Source: Hexactinellida sp. DTS-2022 (Eukaryota; Porifera; Hexactinellida). Taken from it: a stretch of 64,000 nucleotides of DNA. Positions 32,020 to 43,204 of this stretch are shown here, one piece after another. The notes beneath the pieces are model-generated. The model had not been told where the DNA came from, did no database searches, and saw only the letters and a list, made by a program, of their open reading frames with translations. The stretch covers positions 5,208,001-5,272,000 of the forward strand of contig JAPNXP010000009.1 in the NCBI GenBank assembly GCA_028753945.1. Direction: 5' to 3'. Numbering within the stretch: position 1 is the first letter of the stretch; every line of letters begins with the position of its first letter. Made by a program: the position numbers and the translations under genes.

Positions 32020-33080
32020 ATTTTTCTCCGTAGACGGTGCCCTGGGCACAGCTTGATGCATTATGGGCTGAAACTTGGCATGTAGGTGCGGAGTGACCGT
32101 CTAATTTGCACCTGGAGTTACGATTTCAGTATATATTTTCTTAACACCTATTTAATCTAATTATGGCTCATAACATGAAATAATAATTAGTGAGCTTGAT
32201 AAAATTTACATATTTGGATAGAGAATTAAATTCTAAACTTTTTGGTAAATCACAAATGTTCAATTTGGCCTAGGTTTGTGTCATAATTGGGGTACCAATC
32301 TCCTGTATTTCCTCAACACTTCAAACTAGGCAAACGAGGTTTTTCAGGCCGCATGCGGCCTGAAACAACCTTATGTGTGACCTGATAGCCCAATGGCTTT
32401 CAGGCCACACATAAGGACAAATCCACCCTTCTCAAGTTCTCATTAAATATTATTGTCATTACTTATATCATAACTGTATAACCTTTTGACTAGAATATTT
32501 TGTGCACTTTTTGCTTAGTAATTAGTATAGTTCTAGTATTACAACAACATAATAGTTTTGTTATAAATTTCTTAGAATTTGTCGATATTGTTTGCGGCCT
32601 GAGGAAAAATTCGTTAAGATTATGTGGCCTGATATAAATGAATGTTTGCTGAACCCTGGATTAAAGCAAATAAAATAAAATAAGGAATTTGTGAGCTTAA
32701 ATAAAACTCACCGTGGATAACATTGCTAAAATACATAATATTAATATAATTTATTATTAAAATTTACCTATCCACCGATCATCGTCGTTTGTATTAAATA
32801 ACCTCGCTACTTTCTACCGATGATGTTTTTTATAAACTTAAAAAATAAATCGGTAGAAAGTAGCGAGGTTTTTTAATACAAACGCCGATGATCGGTAATA
32901 CCGACGCGATGATCGGTGGATAAGCAAACTCTTATTAATAATACATAATGAATGAATGGCATTAAACTCAAGATGGTTTATGATAGAAACAAACTTCAAA
33001 TTTATCTACAGTTCCTTGTGACTGGGACCAATTAACAAATGGTTCTTGATACCATGAGGCGTTGATGACATGCGGAAAAA
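32020..33080 (+). repeat. F unit 1 (+), interrupted
   Basis: The unit starts CTCCGTAGACGGTGCCC and ends before hairpin 1. The left 300 bp are diverged. A GGCCTGA-rich insertion (~32330-32660, possibly hAT-like, right end reading CAGGGTTCAGCAAAC on the minus strand) and a TA-flanked MITE (32771-32920) interrupt it. Confidence 0.7.
32771..32920. mobile_element. 150-bp TA-flanked foldback MITE
   Basis: The ends TCCACCGATCATCG and CGATGATCGGTGGA are inverse, with TA on both sides. Inner arms ACCTCGCTACTTTCTACCGA and their inverse pair almost completely. Confidence 0.85.
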
Positions 33081-33196
33081 TTCCAATATTGCAGCTGTGC
33101 CCACAGCATGTTCCTTTGGAGGCACTGTCAATAAATCACCACCAAAATATAGTGCCACCAAAGGAACATGCGTCGGCACATACTGCAATTTTGGAT
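33081..33196 (+). repeat. Conserved ~117-nt hairpin, copy 1
   Basis: Arms read CAATATTGCAGCTGTGCCCA... and the inverse. It is more diverged than the others (second G-C pair of the GCCGAC block altered). Confidence 0.85.
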
Positions 33197-33242
33197 TATT
33201 TACCGTAGACGGTGCCCTGGCCAGAGCTTTATAGTTGATGGG

Positions 33243-33954
33243 CAGGGATGGAAACAGTCAACTGTTAACAGCCACTGGCTGTTAACAGCAAATGAAAATC
33301 GAAGATGTTAACAGCTAGATGCTGACTAATGCAATAATTGAAATACTATTATATAATCATTTAATTTCAAATTTCACTTTTATGTAAATACGATATGCAA
33401 TTCGAATTTAAACATTTTTTAGTATAAATTTCTTTGCTTGTCCCTTTTCCTTAATTTTTACTGATACAATTATTGAATTTGAACAGCTTGAATTGGCTGT
33501 TAATTAACAGCTTGAATCGGCTGTTAACAGCTAGAATTGGCTGTTAACAGCTCAAAATTGGCTCAGGCGCTGATCCAGGGTTTTTTGAAGGGGGGTGGTA
33601 ATCACTCAGCTGGGGCCTGGGGTGTACACTGTAAGCCCCCAGTGGGTTCCATTGCGAAATAATTGTTTATTTACATTTTTCTTAAATTTTTCTTTACTCG
33701 GATATTGTTAATGGAGAGTTAAGGGGGTGGCTAGTTCCCCATCCACCCTCCCTGGATCAGCGCCTGTGGCTGTTAGCAGTTCAAAATGGGCTGTTAACAG
33801 CTTAAATTGGCGTTAATTAACAACTTAAAGGCGACTTAAATGCAGTTAAGGTTTAATGCCAATTGGGGACGAATTCTTAGCTGTTAACAGCAAATAGTTA
33901 ACTATTAACAGCAAACAGCCAAAATGGGTGTTAACAGCAGATTCATAACCCCTG
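33243..33954. mobile_element. 712-bp hAT-type MITE rich in CTGTTAACAG palindromes
   Basis: The ends CAGGGATGG and ATAACCCCTG are imperfect inverses. The 8-bp duplication TTGATGGG (33235-33242, 33955-33962) is perfect. The interior repeats GGCTGTTAACAGC more than ten times; these are dyads and likely transposase-binding sites. A smaller element is nested at 33564-33766. Confidence 0.9.
33564..33766. mobile_element. 203-bp TIR element nested in the hAT-type MITE
   Basis: The ends CAGGCGCTGATCCAGGG and CCCTGGATCAGCGCCTG are perfect inverses, flanked by TGGCT on both sides (an apparent 5-bp repeat, possibly chance). The family was not assigned; the ends resemble hAT termini. Confidence 0.8.
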
Positions 33955-34428
33955 TTGATGGGCTGAAACTTGGCATGTAGGTGCGATCTAATTTGCACCT
34001 GGGGTTACGATTTTTTATTAACAAATTTTGGAAACATTTTAACACAATTCAAAATTTGTCTGGTCCATCACTCAAATAATGTTACTAAAGCGACAATTTC
34101 TATTTCACTATTGGATTCACGATAAAATTCTGCGTCTGATGGGAAAAGACAAATTATTATAAAATGAGTTTAATTAATGCCATAAACGGGGCTTGAAATC
34201 TCTTTGTTTACTCACACTTCAGTTCTGTAAAACTGTTAAATCTTATTCCATTGTATCAACATGTAATAAATATATTGATTTAATGTAATAAATATATTGA
34301 TTTAACTTGTTAAATCTTACTCTATTGTTTCAACTTGCGACAATTATATTGATTTAACTAATGAAATGGAGCTGGCTTCAATTAATTAGTATTACTATAC
34401 AATGAATTAAGGCAAATTAACTTAAAAA

Positions 34429-34548
34429 ATCCAAAATTGCAGCTGTGACGACGCATTTCTCTTTGGTGGCACTATTTTTGGTGGCTACTGGGTGGGTATT
34501 TAATAGAGCCTCCAAGGAAAATGCTGTCGGCACAGCTGCAATTTGGAT
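34429..34548. repeat. Conserved ~117-nt hairpin, copy 2
   Basis: Lies where unit orientation changes from + to -. It is the most decayed copy (GTGACGACGCATTTC arm). Confidence 0.85.
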
Positions 34549-35055
34549 TTTTTCGCCATGTCATCAGCACTATGAAGGTACTAAATGATTTCAGAAAGGT
34601 GTTTCAGAGGGCAACGACCCTTAGAGTGGTGGTTGTTCCCATTTAGCTCACTTCATTTAGTGATATTCAAGTTTCAGTAGAATATAATAGGTAATGAGTA
34701 AGAACTTTTATGTGCAATACCAACCAACCCATTCGAATTATATAATTCACAAAATTGTAAAACACATTTTTTTTGACGATGTCATCATTTGTTTCTATCT
34801 TGTTTCAACTCTGAGATTAATGAAATTTAGCTAATTAGTATAACTATCAATTAATTTATTAATAATTTAGCACCATTATTATGTACAGCAAATAAATTTA
34901 GTTCAATTATTTGCAATAATTATTAGTTTAAATTGAATTTCACTACATATTTGAATTCAGCGCACTCGATAAGCCCAATAATCTAATTGGAACCGTCTCT
35001 ATAAGTTAAACACAGAGCGAATTAATTATAATTAAATATGTCAGTGTATCTGTGC
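34549..35055 (-). repeat. F unit 3 (-), truncated
   Basis: Begins GCCATGTCATCAGCACTATG and follows the distal half of the long unit type to near GAATTAATTATAATTAAAT. The proximal half is missing. Confidence 0.7.
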
Positions 35056-35178
35056 AGTCCAAATGCGTTATCAGGCCAAACGCGTTTAGCCTAGGCCAAA
35101 TGCGTTTTCATTTTTATATAATCATCATGGGTGTCTATTATTAGATATTTTGTTTATCGTGTATAAAGTAATTCATGG
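35056..35178. other. Non-coding linker
   Basis: Short unassigned AT-rich stretch containing three AAATGCGTT/AAACGCGTT blocks. Confidence 0.35.
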
Positions 35179-35962
35179 CCTTCTTAATATACGGCTAAAT
35201 CTGTCACCGAGGAGGCCATGAAACGAGAAGGCCAGTTTCTAATTTTCATTCTAAGCTAAACTATGCTTCCTATTGTTTTTATTTGCATTGTATATGGGGT
35301 AATCAACTATCGCAGTCCAATGGAACCACTTTTGAGAATCTGAGATTTGTGGGTAAGCTGTTTAGGCGCAATTTAATGATGACACCACAAATATACAAAA
35401 TATACAATTCGAGTCTAAAGAACTACGAGAAAATGAAGATAATTTGCTAATATACATAGTATACATTTTCAGAATATAGAATGAGAATGAATATATATAA
35501 ACCAGCAATTATATACGTTTTATGGACGAGAATGGTAAGTTTCAACTCGGATAATACTTGTATTTTAGCATGTGGTTGCTTTATATTAAAAAAAAATTAC
35601 ATTGTCGCCATTTTGTGATTTAGTAGCCTTTGGGATATGAAATATATCCCTATTTAGTATTCCTGTTATAAAATTATTAGAAAGTAGCAAGAAAATGAAA
35701 TTTATGACAATTTAAATTTTTAAAATTTTACTATAGATTGTTACCGTCATCATGAAATGGCGCCTAAACACCTTAACCACAAATCTCAGATTCTTCCATT
35801 CCATTCGACTCGCAATGGTTGATTACCCCAATCAACCATTGCGACCCCACCATTCAAATAATAACAATAGGAGGCGTAGTTTAGCTTAGAATTAAAATTA
35901 GAAACTGGCCTTCTCGTTTCATTGCCTTCTCGGTGACATATTTACCCCTATATTAAGTAGGG
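35179..35962. mobile_element. Long-TIR MITE (~200-bp arms)
   Basis: The left arm starts CCTTCTTAATATACGG and the right arm ends with the near inverse (CCCTATATTAAGTAGG). Both arms share AATCTCAGATTC, GGTTGATTACCCC and GTAGTTTAGCTTAGAAT blocks. The AT-rich centre (about 35400-35740) is non-coding. A lone arm is present at 4590-4800. Confidence 0.78.
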
Positions 35963-36029
35963 TTAGTAGGTTATGGGTGAATCCAATGGTCTAAAAGAAA
36001 TAGGTCTTAGTATCTCTTTTTTTGTGTTA

Positions 36030-36207
36030 TGGCCCAGACAAAATTTCAAAGGTGTCAAAGTGGTATAAAAAATTAGTTTATCAAAAATTTGGCTCGAGAT
36101 GCACATCTGTAACATATGGGACATCGATGCTAAAAATTTGAGCTCCGGGGCAATCTAACTCTAGCCTGTAGAGCGGATACGGGCTAAAAAACCAAAAAAA
36201 TAAAATA
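36030..36207 (-). repeat. F unit 4 (-), fragment
   Basis: Carries the proximal end of a unit in reverse (CAGACAAAATTTCAAAGGTG, GAGATGCACATCTGTAAC) up to hairpin 3. Confidence 0.65.
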
Positions 36208-36324
36208 ATCCAAAATTGCAGGCTGTGCCGACGCATGCTCCTTTGGTGGCACTATATTTTGCTGGTGGTTTGTTGATAGTGCCTACAAAGGAACATGCTG
36301 TCGGCACAGGCTGCAATTTTGGAT
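36208..36324 (-). repeat. Conserved ~117-nt hairpin, copy 3
   Basis: A full hairpin in the minus orientation, with arms starting ATCCAAAATTGCAGGC and ending GCAATTTTGGAT. Confidence 0.9.
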
Positions 36325-36488
36325 TTTTTTTCGCCAAGTCATCAACGCCCAAGGTGTGAAGAACCATTTGTTAAGTGGTCGGAGTCACAAGGAACGATTG
36401 TTGAATTAGAAGTTTGTTTCTATCATAAACCATCTAGAGTTTAATGCCATTCATTCATTATGTATTGATAATAAATTATATTATTAGC
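36325..36488 (-). repeat. F unit 5 (-), left part, cut by MULE4
   Basis: Runs from GCCAAGTCATCAACGCCC to TATTATTAG. The reverse proximal end reappears at 39586-39650 beyond the MULE. Confidence 0.7.
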
Positions 36489-36732
36489 TTTCAAAACAAT
36501 TTTCTATGCTTTCAAAACAATTTTTTTTGTTAAAACTGAATAACGCATTATTAATAATAAGTGTATTTCTTAATAAGAGAACAATGACACTGAAATAATG
36601 TTCCTCGTTCATATTTTCCCGCGGATTCCGCCATTCGTAAATGGTAGCAGTGGGCCTATGTAGTATGAATTGGAACAAGTTGTAGATGTAGGCGATACGT
36701 AATTCAATTGTGTTCTAGGTGCGAAACATCAA

Positions 36733-39305
36733 GATGGCGATTAATCAACAGAGAAGAATTTCACATGACGCTTTATACAATCTACATGAGATAGCCTATG
36801 ATTTGCCAGATTTCATGTGGCGATTCAGACATTTCCAGATCTAACATGTGTTTGTGGGATGTATGACATTTTGGATCAATTGGATCGCCTCTTGCTAATA
36901 GAATCACAAGCAAAACAATTACTTTCATACGATACAACATTTAAACTTGGAGATTTCTATGTATCTCCGATAATTTTTCGCCACACTGTCTTTAAAGAAG
37001 CACCTGTAATTCCAGCTCTCTTTTTAATACACGAGCGAAAGTTCCAGATAACCCATGAAATGCTGTTTGAAATTGCCGCCATGAAAGTTTCAGCAATTAC
37101 CAAAAGTTCATTTTCAATAGTCACTGACGAAGAAAAAGGAATTGTGAATGCGATTAGGAAATATCTCCCCAATTCAACCCAACTTCGCTGCTGGAACCAC
37201 ATTTTTAGAAGTGCTAGATACTGGTGCCATAGTCATAAAATCAAGAATAATGAAATTCAGGTCTTTGTTTCTGATATGAAAGATTTGTTCCATAAGCCTT
37301 CAAGTGATGCCTACGAGGCAGAGCTTAATCAACGTACTGTCAACTGGAGCAATCAAATTCATCAATATTACTTCAAGAATATACACCCAGAGGTGTACAC
37401 ATCTATTGGTCGATGGATACTCGAAAAAGAAGGAGTCTACTGTCCTTCCTGAGGAGTTGTTACAAATCAATCAGAAAGCTTCAACATGGTCCTGAAAAGT
37501 TTACAATCTTGGAAAGAAGTTCCAGTGGATTGTATCGTACTATAATTTTACATCCTTCAATCATTTTTTATGAATGAAATAACAAGAGGTCTAGCTAACC
37601 AAGGGAATTACCACCTTCATACACAATTTCTCCCTATGATGGAAGAGGCCGTAATCTCGGAGGCTACATTCATATGTGTATCTCCTCAAGATATTGTCAA
37701 CCGTATCAAAGAAAAAATTACTATAGTTACTTCAGCCGATGACTTTCTATTGTCGGGGCAGCAAGAAGTGAAAGTAAAAATCATAAACCCCATTCCTCTC
37801 TCACCCAAATCGAACGAGCACGTATAATACTAGAATCAGGTAACATCTCTTTTGATCCTAAACTGCATTTATTCAATGTTATCGGTTCTGGTGACCGCCC
37901 ATATGTTGTACGCCTATTCCCACGGGAGATGTGTAGTTGCCCTTCGAGTGAGATGTGTTATCGCCTCATTGCTGTAAAAATTAGCATTGGTAGTGAGATA
38001 GATGTCACGAAGCATCGGAAATTTAATTTGACAATGCTTCGTAAAAGAACCCGTAATCGTAAAGATAAAACATCAGGGAGGAAGAGAGTACGCAAGATGG
38101 ACGTAGATGAGAGCCATTTAGAGAATGACATTCCAAGTTATTTTCTATCTGACCCAACCTCTGAAAATACAAGTTCGCATAACAGTACTACTCAAGTTAG
38201 AGATCGTCTGGTGGATTATAGTTCTGATAACTTTTCTCTATATTCTATTTCACCCGTAAACTCACAAGATTCCAAACAAAAAGAAGGCTCTTCCCCAAAC
38301 TCGCATTCTCTAATTTTGGATGATTTTATTACCGAGAACTCCTCAAATGGAAATAATAATAATGTAACCCTCAACCTAACTTCTAAACAGGGAACCGAGG
38401 TACAGGCATCCACTCTTCAATATGAGTGCAAGAAAAATGAACTTGCACGACATCTATTGTTTTTTCATAAACAGAAGAAAAGTTATATTCTGAACGATGC
38501 TACTGTCATTGAGATTGATGAGTCTAATGTAGAGCAAGATCCCTGTAGAGAGTAAGAATACTGGCTCAAACGATATACACTGTTACAGGATCACAAACAT
38601 ATTTTACTAAGCGGTGGGTGGCTAGTGTATCGTACCGATAAGTTGGTTGAGGCAAGTCAGAAAATTTTAGCCGAGCAATTTGAAAATAAATTCGTTGGTT
38701 CAGGTTTTCAAGATGCAGCTGTTGGGTTGTGCGGCAATTTCACGATAGAAACTGGCGAATTCATCCAAATTATTCATGGTGGATCCAACCATTGGTTAAC
38801 AATTTCTACAATTGGAACTAAACATCCTGAAGTACTCTTGTATGACAGCTTACACACAAATGTTGCAGAATACGTGAAGATGCAAATTTAAAGTATATGT
38901 ACGAAGGAGAAGTCGATTATTTTGAAATTTGTGAATATAGTCAAACAAGCTGGAGTGAATGATTGCGGGTTGTTTGCAATAGCATATGCAACGGCCCTAT
39001 GTTGGGGAAAAGTCCTGGTAAGTATCGCTTCAAACAAGAGCTATTTCGGAAACATTTGCATTAGTGCTTAGACCGTGAGCATTTTACAATGTTCCCTATA
39101 ATTATAGAGAGGAGAAAGGGCGATATAATAAGCATGGAAGAAATATCTGTGTATTTTGCTACTGTAGGATGCCACAGATCAATCCCATGATTCAGTGCTC
39201 CACTTGTACAGAATGGTTCCACATTGGACCATGCGTTTCTATAACAGATGCCCAAATGAAGGACAAAAACTTTAAATGGCATTGTAGAAGATGCACTACA
39301 GTTTG
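36733..39305 (+). pseudogene. Broken MULE transposase, SWIM-like motif, ULP1-like protease, PHD finger
   Basis: Pieces in order: an N-terminal stub from 36733; a MULE core (36817-37452) with SYDTTF (Asp39), IVTDEEKGIV (Asp103), RCWNH (C125, H128) and, just beyond the stop, TNQSESFN (the Glu); a short piece 37570-37827; RLFPREMCSCPSSEMCYRL near 37905-37970, a SWIM-like CxCx(n)C with Arg where His is expected; a Ser-rich basic linker to 38555; a C48/ULP1-like protease (38625-38891) with GSNHWLTI (His56) and LLYDS (Asp74), whose Cys block QAGVNDCGLFAIA lies past a frame change near 38950; then a PHD finger (39100-39300: CVFC, CSTC, EWFH, HCRRC). At least five stops or frame changes break it. ULP1 enzymes cut SUMO-like conjugates, and PHD fingers read histone tails. 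Whether this was one protein or two genes cannot be told here. Confidence 0.8.
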
Positions 39306-39439
39306 ATATTGATAGTCTACCTTTTCTTTCTCACATATTTATAATAGTATTTATTAAATCATTTATTCCTTTTATTATGCTAAACAAATAAAAATATTCT
39401 TAAGCTTCAAAGCCTTTCTTGATATTTAAAGGGTGAATC

Positions 39440-39580
39440 TGTTAAAAGTATGCGAACAGTTCCGTTCCGTAATTTAGGTATGAACAAATTACGGAACATT
39501 CCGTTCCGTTCCGTAATTTAGGTATGAACAAATTACGGAACGGTTCCGTTCCGTTCCGTAAATTAGGTATGTCCACTCCG
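39440..39580. repeat. Tandem TTCCGTTCCGT / AAATTACGGAAC block
   Basis: Three alternating copies of TTCCGTTCCGTAATTTAGG and AACAAATTACGGAAC, ~45-55 bp each. Position at the right border of MULE4 suggests a repeated-unit terminal repeat, like those of the other MULEs. Related block at 3366-3437. Confidence 0.75.
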
Positions 39581-39585
39581 CACCT

Positions 39586-39654
39586 ACATGCCAAGTTTCA
39601 GCACTCAATGTATAAAGGTGTGGCCAGGGCACCGTATACGGAGAAATAATATAA
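39586..39654 (-). repeat. F unit 5 (-), right part
   Basis: CACCTACATGCCAAGTTTCA and GGCCAGGGCACCG in reverse mark the proximal end of an F unit, matching the piece cut at 36488. Confidence 0.75.
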
Positions 39655-40145
39655 ATAATGATAAAGGCAGTGATTTCAATACTGGGCTACTATACTAAGT
39701 ATAGTCGGCACAGTAAAAAATAAAAATAATAAAGGCAGTGATTCCAATACTGGGCCACTATACTAAAGTATAGTCGGCACGGTAAAAGAAATATTAAAGG
39801 CAGTAAGATTAGAACTGGGTCACTATACTATAGTATAGTCGGCACAGTAACAAAGGCAGTGATTTCAATCCTGGGCCACTATATATAGTATAGCCGGCAC
39901 AGATAATATACAATAATCAAGGCAGTGATTTCAATACTGGGCCACTATAGTATAGTATAGTCGGCACAGTTATAAAGGCAGTGATTTCAATACTGGGCCA
40001 CTATACTATAGTATAGTCGGCACAGTAATAAAGGCAGTCAGTGATTTCAATGCTGGGACACTTCACTAATTTAAAGTATAGTAGGCACAGTAATAAAAAT
40101 ACTCAATAATAAAGGCATTGATTTCAATACTGGGCCACTATACAA
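39655..40145 (-). repeat. Array of 18-bp-palindrome units (~8 copies, -)
   Basis: Units of ~55-70 bp read AAAGGCAGTGATTTCAATAC then GGGCCACTATACTATAGTAT and GTCGGCACAG. Several copies are decayed. The opposite orientation array stands at 42424-43170, so the pair brackets a ~2.3-kb segment. Confidence 0.9.
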
Positions 40146-40425
40146 ACCATGTACACGTAAACTAATTTAATAATGAAACAGTAGAACTCGGTTATAACTT
40201 ATAATGTACCTGGGTTAGTACGTACTTCGGCTTAGTACATACTAATTTTTGCGACCAAGTTTATAAAGCAGTATGTATTCTATGTAGGGTATACTCGGTT
40301 AGTACGTGTAGGGTTTCGTTTTTTTTGGGGGGCGCTCCCCCAATACTTTTTTCCCCCAAATCTGTAAACAATAAAACTTATTTGGGGGTACTCCCCATTA
40401 ATTGGGGACCCCCCCCCATTTATAT
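40146..40425. other. Non-coding with GGGGG/CCCCC blocks
   Basis: Contains GTTAGTACGTAC-type repeats, then TTTGGGGGGCGC and GGGGACCCCCCCC blocks that have loose inverse counterparts at 42310-42420. Confidence 0.4.
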
Positions 40426-40684
40426 CAGGGTTGCCAATCTAATCGATGATATGATCTGACAATCCAATCCAATCGATAATCGATAAAAGTTATCGATTAT
40501 TTATCAATTATCCATCTATTGTGTTTAATTTATTTTAATTTGTAGAATATTAATTTAGTGTTCTTTATCTGGTCTGCATGATTAAGAAATATGTACACCA
40601 CCCGGCCAAAAGTATTGAACAACAATATTATGAATTTATACATCTAAGTTTATAGCAGCAATAATTTATTATTATCTATATAAA

Positions 40685-40760
40685 TCTATATATTAAAAGC
40701 GGAATTGTTGTCTGTGTGTTTGTGTGTTTGGATGTTTGTCCGTAATTAATTGGAAGACTA
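40685..40760 (+). mobile_element. Helitron-like 5' end
   Basis: Reads TCTATATATTAAAAGCGG and then TGTGTGTTTGTGTGTTTGGA, the start style of many animal Helitrons (compare 60833). A 3' partner ending in CTAG with a hairpin was not found with certainty. Confidence 0.45.
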
Positions 40761-41454
40761 CGAGTCCCAGAAAGCTGAAAATTGTATACAGGGGTAATTT
40801 TGTACTGCGACAACGATCTATTGGTTTTTGAAACAAAATAACGGGATTATGACGTCACAGTTGCGAAAAACAGATATTTTGTACTAGCTTCCCAATTTTG
40901 CTCCGATTTGTAGAAAATTCAAAGCATTAGACGTACACTAAATTTCTACACCTGATAGCAGTTCACGAATTCCCATCTTTTCTTCTGATTGTGACACAGT
41001 TAATTAATTAGTCCCTACACTAATCAACCATAAATAGTGTATCGTACCAACACAGGTATAGCAAAGTGCAAAATCGATTTTCGATTGTGTTCTATTGCAA
41101 ACAATTCAAGTAAGAGTGATTAACGAAAGTTATTAGTTCAAATGTATCATATTATTCTTAGCACTATGGGGTGATCTGATTTGTTTGGTTAACAAGAATG
41201 CACTCGAGTAGTTAACTTCTCTGATGCATTGTTTATTTATTACACCTATATTGGCTTCCTATTAATAAGACAATTAATGGAATTACGTAATTTCTAACCT
41301 ATACTGAAATTATGAAATTAATTAAGTAGTTGATTCATCAAGGATTTAGGATCTGTCTAATTATGAGATTGATATGTTTATTATTACTATCAATTAAATC
41401 AAATATTTTACAACCCTGGATTTAACCTCTGCATAATAATGGTTTAATGATGAG

Positions 41455-41990
41455 AATAAGACCGCGAAGCGGGCTTATTTTCATCTTTAAACCATTATTA
41501 TGCAGAGATTAAATCCAGGCTAAGTAAATTACTTTGCAATATAATATACTGAAATAAATAATTGCGTATAATTTATCAGCCACGGGTTTCAATTTATTTG
41601 AGCTAACAAGCTAACCTTTTAATGGAGCTGAAATGAGCTACCTTAATTAAGAATTATTGAGCCAATATCATATATTATTAACTAATAATTAATAACTAAT
41701 AAGTAATGAGAATAACATACATAACACATCATTTCCCAAACAGATTACATTAACGAATCACAACCCAGAATGAATTTAAGCGCGCGTTAATTAGTGTGTG
41801 TAATATACTAGCCACAGGTTAACTTATTTATTATTATTAATATTACTGTCTTTTAGAGGAGGGAAAGGCCGCGAAGCGGCCGTTAATTGCATCGCGTAGT
41901 GCCTAACACGAACGAACAAAGGTCGCGAAGCGACCTTTGTGAGAGAGTGATCCGTCGCGAAGCGACCGAGACCGAAGGGCTCGTTGCTTT
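41455..41990. repeat. Cluster of CGCGAAGCG hairpins
   Basis: ACCGCGAAGCGGG near 41461 and then GGCCGCGAAGCGGCC, GGTCGCGAAGCGACC and GTCGCGAAGCGAC between 41865 and 41970 form short perfect GC stems in an AT-rich setting. Such stems are typical just before Helitron 3' ends; here they are repeated. Confidence 0.65.
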
Positions 41991-42423
41991 AATATGGCTA
42001 TTTACATAAAACGATACCGTATGTAAAGTGTAAGCAAATAGCAAAACTTTAGAATTTACATTTTTATGGAGGTGTTTAACTCATTTGCTAATTTTGTCAT
42101 CTTTTTTCATAGTTAATCGTCCAAACAAACAAAGAATTTAATTCTATTCGCCTTACACGTATATCGAAAAAATCGATAATCGATATAAATCCGTCGTTAA
42201 TTATCCAATCGATTAAAACTTTGGCCAATCCAATCGATACCAAATTTAGCAATCGATAATCGATGAGTTCTCTCGATTGGATTGGATTGGAAACCCTGAT
42301 TTAAACAACTGAATATGTATTTGGGGGTGCCTCCCCACTTTTGGGGAGTCCGCTCCAAAATACCCACAAAAACTCACTTTGGGGAAATCCCCCCTATTTG
42401 GGGGATACTCCCTCAAATTCGTT

Positions 42424-43170
42424 TTTTACTGTGCCGACTATACTATAGTATAGTGGCCCAGTTCTAATCTTACTGCCTTTAATATTATTATTATTATTAC
42501 TGTGCCGACTATACTATAGTATAGTGGCCCAGTATTGGAATCACTGCCTTTATTATTATTATTACTGTGCCGACTATACTATAGTATAGTGGCCCAGTAT
42601 TGGAATCACTGCCTTTATTATTATTATTACTGTGCCGACTATACTATAGTATAGTGGCCCAGTTCTAATCTTACTGCCATTAATAATATTATTACTGTGC
42701 CGACTATACTATAGTATAGTGGCCCAGTATTGGTCTTAGTGCTTTGGTTAGTTATTATTATTATTTTTATTATTATTTTTACTGTGCCGACTATACTATA
42801 GTATAGTAGCCCAGTATTGGAATCACTGCCTTTATTATTATTATTATTATTATTACTGTGCCGACTATACTATAGTATAGTGGCCCAGTATTAGAATCAC
42901 TGCCTTTATTATTATTATTTTTATTTATTACTGTGCCGACTATACTATAGTATAGTGGCCCAGTATTAGAATCACTGCCTTTATTATTTTTATTATTATT
43001 ATTACTGTGCCGACTATACTATAGTATAGTGGCCCAGTATTGGTCTTAGTGCTTTGGTTAGTTATTACTGTGCCGACTATACTATAGTATAGTGGCCCAG
43101 TTCTAATCTTAGTGCTTTGGTTAGTTATTACTGTGCCGACTATACTATAGTATAGTGGCGGCTAAGTGGC
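42424..43170 (+). repeat. Array of 18-bp-palindrome units (11 copies, +)
   Basis: Eleven units contain CTGTGCCGACTATACTATAG, TATAGTGGCCCAGT and a tail (TTGGAATCACTGCCTTTA or TTCTAATCTTACTGCC), separated by variable (TTA)n tracts. The core ACTATACTATAGTATAGT is a perfect 18-bp palindrome. Two tail variants alternate irregularly, so local copying has shuffled them. Confidence 0.95.
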
Positions 43171-43204
43171 CCAGTATTGGAATCACTGCCTTTATTATTT
43201 TTAT

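Larger units (their letters stand above)
33197..34428 (+). repeat. F unit 2 (+), with nested insertions
   Basis: Starts ACCGTAGACGGTGCCC. A hAT-type element lies inside it at 33243-33954. The unit continues to GGCAAATTAACTT and is truncated before hairpin 2, lacking the distal half of longer units. Confidence 0.8.
36489..39585 (+). mobile_element. MULE with SWIM-like, ULP1-like and PHD modules (MULE4)
   Basis: Coding pieces for a MULE core, a SWIM-like motif, an ULP1-type protease and a PHD finger follow one another on the plus strand between two halves of an F unit. The right end holds the ACGGAAC repeat block. A matching left terminal repeat was not found, so the 5' end is lost or diverged. 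Confidence 0.7.
40426..42298. mobile_element. hAT-like non-autonomous element with AATCGAT repeats
   Basis: The ends CAGGGTTGCCAATCTAATCG and GATTGGATTGGAAACCCTG are inverse in outline, with subterminal ATCGATAATCGAT-type repeats on both sides. The flanks ATTTATAT and ATTTAAAC match at six of eight positions. The interior has no transposase frame. It contains a Helitron-like 5' start (40685) and a cluster of GC hairpins (41855-41990). Confidence 0.65.
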
